Shown: positions 33,310 to 37,531 of the stretch, piece after piece
Numbering within the stretch: the stretch's first letter is position 1
Layout: each line of letters starts with the position of its first letter
Origin: Clostridia bacterium
GTDB taxonomy: Bacteria > Bacillota > Clostridia > Oscillospirales > CAG-272
DNA length: 37,531 nucleotides
Direction: 5' to 3'
NCBI GenBank assembly: GCA_017410065.1
Contig: JAFQRL010000035.1
Location: 1 to 37,531, forward strand
Program-made: the position numbers and the translations under genes
The notes under the pieces: model-generated
The model's input: only the letters and a program-made list of their open reading frames with translations
The model's database searches: none
What the model was told of the DNA's origin: nothing

Positions 33310-34869
33310 TTAAAAATTCCAATGTATTTCAATAGGAACATTCCTTGTTCCTTGTATTCGCTTTCCGACCATGATTTTGTCGATCAAAATCTCCACCATT
33401 TCCCTTGTCAGATGCTCTACCTTGACGTATTTTTCAATCAATTCTCGGCGGTTGTCGCCCACGGCGATTTTGATCTCGATCTCCGCAATTTGCTTTTGAC
33501 ATTCGAGCACCTGCGATTCAAGGCGTTCCTTTTGCAATGTGAATTCCTTCGACAGTTCGATAAAGTCCGCCTCACAAATCAGCCCTTTTACCTTGTCAAG
33601 ATAGAGGTCACGTACGCCTTTGGAAAACTGATTAATCTTTCCTTGATAGGTGGCGTTTTCGGCTTCGATTTCTTCCTTTTGCGTGAGGAGTTCGGCATTA
33701 AATTGCACCTTACGTTCCAATTCGTCCATATCAAGATACTCGGCGTTCAGTCTCCGCAGTTCCGCAATGACCATCCGTTCAAGCCTATACACCGAAATAA
33801 ACGCGCCCTCGCAAGCACCCTTGGCATAATGTCGGCTGGGGCATTGCAGGAAGTGTCTGCCGCCCGATTTTGACGAGCGCATCACGTATCCGCAGGACGC
33901 GCACCGCACCTTCTTGGCAAATAGTCCGATCGTACCGACCTTGAATGGCTTTGCTCGCTCGGCGATCATCTTTTGCACTCTGTCCCACAGGGCGCGGTCA
34001 ATGATCGGCTCGTGTGTGCCTTCCACCCGAAACCATTGTTCCTTGGGGCGTGGACGGTTGATCGAGGTCTTATACGAAATGCTTTCATATTTGCCTTGCA
34101 CCAAATTGCCGATGTAGGTCTCGTTTACCAGCATATCCGAAATGGCGAAATACTTCCACAGCGTACTGTTCTTACTTGGTGGCAGACTAAAGCGCAGCCC
34201 CTGCATTCGTTTGTACTCGGTGGGATTGGGAATTCCTCGGTCGTTGAGTATTCGAGCGATTGCCGTCTTGCCGTAGCCCTGCGAAAATAGCGTAAATACC
34301 TCTCGCACCACAGCGGCGGCTTCCTCGTCGATGATCAAATGACCCTTGTGGTCGGGATCCTTTTTGTATCCGTAAAGCGCAAAGGAGCCGATGTGAAAAC
34401 CGTTTTTGCGGCGGCTGTCCAACGCGGATTTGATGCTGTTCGACATATCCTCCAGATACCACTCGTTGACAAGACCGTTGATCTGACGGCTTTTTTTGTT
34501 GCCCTTGTTGGCGGTGTCGGCGTTGTCCACGATGCTGACAAATCGAATGCCCCAGATGGGAAACAAACCGTGTATGTACCGTTCCACCAATTCAAGCTCA
34601 CGGGTAAATCTCGATTGTGTTTTGCAAAGGATAATATCAAACTTTTTCGCCTGCGCGTCGGCAAGTAACCGCTTGAACTCGGGGCGGTTACGGTCCGAGC
34701 CCGCATAATCGTCATCACTGTAAATGCCGTAAAGCTCCCAGCCCATTCGGTCGGCGTAGTCGCGGAGCATCGCCTTTTGATTCTGAATGCTGCCCGAATC
34801 GTCGGTGGCGTTCTGCTTATTTTTGTCCTCCTCGGACAGTCTGCAATAGATTGCTACTTTTTCTCTCAT
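33310..34869 (-). CDS. Large serine recombinase
   Basis: A 519-residue site-specific recombinase. The resolvase domain (about 1-150) starts YCRLSEED with nucleophile Ser12 and keeps QSRFTRELE and the DxDYAGSDRNRPEF segment. The recombinase domain spans about 160-280 (GFALYGYKK-type region, FTLFSQGYGKTAIARILNDRG). A zinc ribbon follows (RCASCG ... QCPSRHYAKGAC), then a long coiled coil (about 370-470) and a C-terminal DUF4368-like tail. Proteins of this type integrate and excise elements by serine chemistry. GGAG lies 8 nt before the ATG, in the loop of a small hairpin. Intact and probably active. Confidence 0.95.
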   Translation of the reverse strand: MREKVAIYCRLSEEDKNKQNATDDSGSIQNQKAMLRDYADRMGWELYGIYSDDDYAGSDRNRPEFKRLLADAQAKKFDIILCKTQSRFTRELELVERYIHGLFPIWGIRFVSIVDNADTANKGNKKSRQINGLVNEWYLEDMSNSIKSALDSRRKNGFHIGSFALYGYKKDPDHKGHLIIDEEAAAVVREVFTLFSQGYGKTAIARILNDRGIPNPTEYKRMQGLRFSLPPSKNSTLWKYFAISDMLVNETYIGNLVQGKYESISYKTSINRPRPKEQWFRVEGTHEPIIDRALWDRVQKMIAERAKPFKVGTIGLFAKKVRCASCGYVMRSSKSGGRHFLQCPSRHYAKGACEGAFISVYRLERMVIAELRRLNAEYLDMDELERKVQFNAELLTQKEEIEAENATYQGKINQFSKGVRDLYLDKVKGLICEADFIELSKEFTLQKERLESQVLECQKQIAEIEIKIAVGDNRRELIEKYVKVEHLTREMVEILIDKIMVGKRIQGTRNVPIEIHWNF

Positions 34870-34895
34870 GTTCTTATCTCCGTATCTGTAAGAAC
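34870..34895 (-). promoter_or_regulatory. Hairpin presenting the recombinase ribosome site in its loop
   Basis: GTTCTTA (34870-34876) and TAAGAAC (34889-34895) are a perfect 7-bp inverted repeat. The 12-nt loop contains the GGAG site, and the stem's 3' arm ends 0-1 nt from the ATG. It could modulate translation of the recombinase. Confidence 0.5.
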
Positions 34896-34942
34896 AAGCT
34901 GTTTTCCTCCGCCTTTATTATAACATACAGATGGGCTATTTG

Positions 34943-35104
34943 TTATTGACTCGGAGAAAAATTTACACTTTTGTTGCGTTCTAAAGTTGATATGAGCTCG
35001 ATCCATATACGCGTGTAATCCTCCTTTGTCAATGTTTTGTTTTTAAAAACACTTGTACAAATTTCGTTTTTCATATCATTTCTTTCGGCTTTTTCTTTTG
35101 CCAT
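34943..35104 (-). CDS. Small 53-residue protein paired with the serine recombinase
   Basis: ATG at 35104 after GGGAGG, stop at 34943, 73 nt before the recombinase start and on the same strand. The peptide begins MAKEKAERNDMKNEICTSVF, continues with TKEDYTRIWIELISTLERNK, and looks fully helical, with a charged N-terminus. No known domain is recognised. Its position just ahead of the recombinase suggests a helper, for example a directionality factor or regulator, but this is inference. Confidence 0.65.
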   Translation of the reverse strand: MAKEKAERNDMKNEICTSVFKNKTLTKEDYTRIWIELISTLERNKSVNFSPSQ

Positions 35105-35246
35105 AGCATTCCTCCCTTCGTTTTTGAAATAAATATATGAAAAATAGCAAGTCCGCTATTACATTTTCTTTTTGTCCCTTCACCTATGAAATACGCCCGA
35201 GATGGCGTTGTTCTGCAAAAAAGTTAAAAATATTTTTGAGAAATTG

Positions 35247-35296
35247 AAAAACGCACCTTGTCGGCGGTAAAAATCCGCTTTCAAAGTGCGTTTTTC
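35247..35296 (-). terminator. Terminator of the FAD/Rieske gene
   Basis: AAAAACGCAC (35247-35256) pairs with GTGCGTTTTT (35286-35295), with a T-run on either strand. Confidence 0.85.
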
Positions 35297-35311
35297 GTGT
35301 CAGAATGCTTG

Positions 35312-36610
35312 TTACATCTTTTTGTCATCGGTTGCGGGGTTGTCGATAAGCTGACCGTCCTCGGTAAAGCGTGAGCCGTGGCAGGGGCAATCCCACGTAT
35401 GCTCGGCGCGGTTGTATTTGAGGGCGCAGCCGAGGTGTGGGCAACGGGGCGCGGTGGGCGTGAGAATACCTACCGTCGATTCAAAAGCATTGACAGCAAG
35501 CTGTGGATGCAGAACGGTGCGCGAGGGATCGAAAACGGTAGCATATGGATTCTGTTTTCCCCCTACGAGATCGCAGAGAAGATCTGCGGCGACCATAGCG
35601 TTTGTCATACCCCACTTGTTAAAGCCTGTCGCAACGAACACGTCGGGGGTGGATTTTGAATACTGCCCGATATAGGGAACGTCGTCCAACGTCATGCAAT
35701 CCTGCGTTGCCCATTTGCCCACAATTTTGGCGTTTTTGTAGTGCTTGCGGGCAAAATCTTCAAGCTCTTGCCAACAGCCGCCCTTCTTGCCTGTGCGGTG
35801 TCCGCCACCACCGAGGAGCAACAGGTCTCCGTAGCTTCGGAAGGACAACCCCGTGTCCGATTCGTCCACGTACATACCGCTGACATTCTGCGCACCCTTG
35901 AGGGCTATGACATAGGAACGGTGCTGATAAAGCTTTAAGGAATACAATCCGTGCTTGTTAAGCATCGGGAAATGGGTTGCGATAATCAATTTTTTGAAAG
36001 CAATCTCGCCACGATTGGTTTTCGCCTTGTTTGGCATTAACTCCAAGACCTTGGTGTGTTCGTAAATAGGTAGTTCCTTTGCAATTTCATATAAGAATTT
36101 CAGCGGGTGAAATTGCGCTTGCTCCTTGACACGAACCGCGCCGGCGACAGCGAAAGAAAGTCCTTTTGCATCCGAAAACTCGGCGTTCACCCCGATTTTG
36201 TTAAGTGCGGCAACTTCCTTTTCGATCTTCTTGTGGTCATCAAGGGAATAAACATAGTTATCCCGCGTTTCAAAATCGCAGTCGATATTTTTGCATAGCT
36301 TTACGTATTCCTTAATCGCCTTGCTCTGCGCCTCCGCATACAGCCGCGCCTTGTCCTCTCCAAAGCGTTTGATCATCTTGTCGTAGATCAAGCCATGCCC
36401 GAGCGTGATCTTCGCCGTGGTGTTTTTTGTAATGCCGCCGCAGATTTCCGTCGCCTCTACCAGCATACAATCCACGCCCGCGTTTTTGAGTTTGTAGAAG
36501 CACAAAATCCCCGCAATTCCGCCGCCAATAATCAAAACGTCTGTCTTTTTATTCCCGCCAAGCGCGTCAAAACTCGGCTTATCCGCTGTTTTTAACCATA
36601 TTGAGTCCAT
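35312..36610 (-). CDS. FAD-dependent oxidoreductase with C-terminal Rieske domain
   Basis: A 432-residue protein; the start MDSIWLK at 36610 follows GGAGG, so the longer frame to 36670 is rejected. The N-terminal DVLIIGGGIAGI is the FAD-binding Rossmann loop of the DAO-type family, followed by GITKNTTAKIT. The C-terminal 50 residues are a Rieske [2Fe-2S] domain, CPHLGC (C390, H392) and CPCHGSRF (C408, H411). Similar to YhfW-type proteins of Firmicutes, whose substrate is unknown. Divergent from an intact manganese catalase, suggesting a role in oxidative-stress handling. Confidence 0.9.
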   Translation of the reverse strand: MDSIWLKTADKPSFDALGGNKKTDVLIIGGGIAGILCFYKLKNAGVDCMLVEATEICGGITKNTTAKITLGHGLIYDKMIKRFGEDKARLYAEAQSKAIKEYVKLCKNIDCDFETRDNYVYSLDDHKKIEKEVAALNKIGVNAEFSDAKGLSFAVAGAVRVKEQAQFHPLKFLYEIAKELPIYEHTKVLELMPNKAKTNRGEIAFKKLIIATHFPMLNKHGLYSLKLYQHRSYVIALKGAQNVSGMYVDESDTGLSFRSYGDLLLLGGGGHRTGKKGGCWQELEDFARKHYKNAKIVGKWATQDCMTLDDVPYIGQYSKSTPDVFVATGFNKWGMTNAMVAADLLCDLVGGKQNPYATVFDPSRTVLHPQLAVNAFESTVGILTPTAPRCPHLGCALKYNRAEHTWDCPCHGSRFTEDGQLIDNPATDDKKM

Positions 36611-36820
36611 AGTAATCCTCCGAAACTTAATAGAATTAGTCTTTGCAGATTCGGAAGAATCAATACCCATTACAGAAAACTTCGGCTAATTTATATAAAT
36701 TCTTAAAAATAGCCGAAAAATGCTTTTAATTCGTTGTTTTACGTATTTTTATGCCTTCAGCAATATATTTTCCCTCACTTTGGGAAATAATAACGGTGAA
36801 TACAAAAAACGGAGGTATAT

Positions 36821-37483
36821 ATGTTCAAACACGAAAAAATGTTATTCCATCCCGTAGAGGTAGAGAGACCGAATCCGCAATACGCGGTTTTGCTTCAGGA
36901 GCAGCTTGGCGGCGGCAACGGAGAGCTCAAGGCGGCAATGCAGTATATGTCGCAGAGCTTTCGCATCAAGGATCCCGAGATCAAGGACTTGTTTCTTGAC
37001 ATAGCCGCGGAGGAGCTGGGACACATGGAAATGGTGGCGCAGACAATCAATCTGCTCAACGGTCACGACGTTGACGCGAGCAAGGTGCAGGCGGGCGAGG
37101 TGCAGACGCACGTTCTGCTGGGGCTGAATCCCGGACTCATCAATGCTTCGGGCTACTCCTGGACGGCGGATTACGTTACCGTCACGGGCGATCTGTGCGC
37201 CGATCTGCTCTCCAACATTGCGTCTGAGCAGAGAGCCAAGGTGGTTTACGAATATCTCTACCGTCAGATCGAGGACAAGAAGGTACGCGAAACCATAGAC
37301 TTTCTTCTCAACCGTGAGGAAGCGCACAACCAGATGTTCCGTGATGCTTTCAACAAGGTGCAGGAAACCGGCTCCAACCGCGATTTCGGTACGACCAAAG
37401 CGGCAAAGATGTATTTTTCTATGTCAAACCCCGGACCGAATACGTTTGCGACGGGTGAAACGCACGCACCGTCGTTTAAGTAA
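36821..37483 (+). CDS. Manganese catalase family protein (CotJC-like)
   Basis: A 220-residue ferritin-like four-helix protein expected to bind two manganese ions and dismutate hydrogen peroxide. Ligand-bearing helices are recognisable: NGELKAAMQYMSQ, AAEELGHMEM, ASEQRAKVVYEYL and NREEAHNQMF. CGGAGG precedes the ATG at 36821. The Gly-Asn-Pro-rich C-terminus (SNPGPNTFATGETHAPSFK) is typical of the family's extended tail. No clear promoter was seen in 36611-36820. It lies divergent from the FAD/Rieske gene. Confidence 0.92.
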   Translation: MFKHEKMLFHPVEVERPNPQYAVLLQEQLGGGNGELKAAMQYMSQSFRIKDPEIKDLFLDIAAEELGHMEMVAQTINLLNGHDVDASKVQAGEVQTHVLLGLNPGLINASGYSWTADYVTVTGDLCADLLSNIASEQRAKVVYEYLYRQIEDKKVRETIDFLLNREEAHNQMFRDAFNKVQETGSNRDFGTTKAAKMYFSMSNPGPNTFATGETHAPSFK

Positions 37484-37504
37484 TAGTAACGATGGTAAGG
37501 CAGA

Positions 37505-37531
37505 GGCGGCGGACAAGATTTTTGCGCCGCC
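37505..37531 (+). other. Hairpin at the window edge, probable terminator of the catalase gene
   Basis: GGCGGCG (37505-37511) pairs with CGCCGCC (37525-37531), 21 nt after the catalase stop. Any T-run lies beyond the window. Confidence 0.4.

Larger units (their letters stand above)
33091..35209 (-). mobile_element. Serine-recombinase mobile element with hairpin array
   Basis: The left end is placed at the junction of catalase codons and hairpin array (about 33090). The right end is uncertain; I place it near the conserved-looking segment at 35170-35209, which contains the ATGAAAT linker motif of the array (35186-35192). In between, on the minus strand, are a 53-residue gene, the large serine recombinase and the hairpin array. 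No other cargo and no clear direct-repeat attachment sites were found. Confidence 0.6.

Noticed and set aside
35209..35250. Other half of the disrupted manganese catalase beyond the element's right end
   Set aside because: A GCAGAACAACGC stretch on the minus strand reads AEQR, but no catalase frame extends from it, so the resemblance is probably chance.

Overview
The window looks like a chromosomal contig from an anaerobic gut Clostridia-type (Firmicutes) bacterium. The signs are SigA-like promoters with almost invariant 17-bp spacers, strong GGAG Shine-Dalgarno sites, an anaerobic ribonucleotide reductase activase, a complete galacturonate (uxa) operon, CotJC-type manganese catalases, and surface-protein domains common in uncultured gut Clostridia. 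The species cannot be named from the sequence alone. No rRNA gene, complete tRNA gene or CRISPR array was seen.

Left edge (1-3.5 kb), accessory. Three genes read leftwards. Two encode four-helix-bundle (S23/IVS-type) proteins, one of them cut by the window edge, and the third encodes a YcxB-like membrane protein. Each is preceded by the same composite leader: the 5' half of a tRNA-Leu(CAG) ending at the anticodon, a near-perfect hairpin, five heptanucleotide repeats, then the ribosome binding site. A strong promoter fires into the first leader. To the right lie a truncated trypsin-like protease, a Fic protein whose promoter sits in an array of TTGCACTT boxes, and a short, possibly pseudoknotted RNA with its own promoter and terminator.

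3.3-12 kb: a 1000-residue secreted surface protein with a 43-residue gene behind it, an AraC regulator plus a NamZ-type (DUF1343) protein, a divergent cytoplasmic beta-propeller protein and an alpha/beta hydrolase. 12-25 kb is mostly housekeeping: a sugar nucleotidyltransferase, upp with a RluA-type pseudouridine synthase, a PIG-L-like protein with a double-GNAT protein, and a leftward uvrB-uvrA-nrdG-dut operon ending in a small PD-(D/E)XK nuclease-like gene. A ROK kinase and a SIS-domain isomerase follow; the isomerase has an in-frame TGA where the family normally has Cys.

25-32.7 kb: a hypothetical protein, then uxaB-uxaA-uxaC (tagaturonate reductase, altronate dehydratase, uronate isomerase), which takes galacturonate to 2-keto-3-deoxygluconate. 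A divergent AraC regulator and an SGNH esterase complete what looks like a pectin-uronate locus. A DUF4275 protein follows.

32.9-37.5 kb: a mobile element made of a large serine recombinase, a 53-residue companion gene and a dense tandem array of hairpins joined by ATGAAAT linkers. It abuts a decapitated manganese-catalase gene. To the right are an FAD/Rieske oxidoreductase and an intact manganese catalase. The tRNA-half leaders and the recombinase element with its hairpin array are the two signals least explained by known features.
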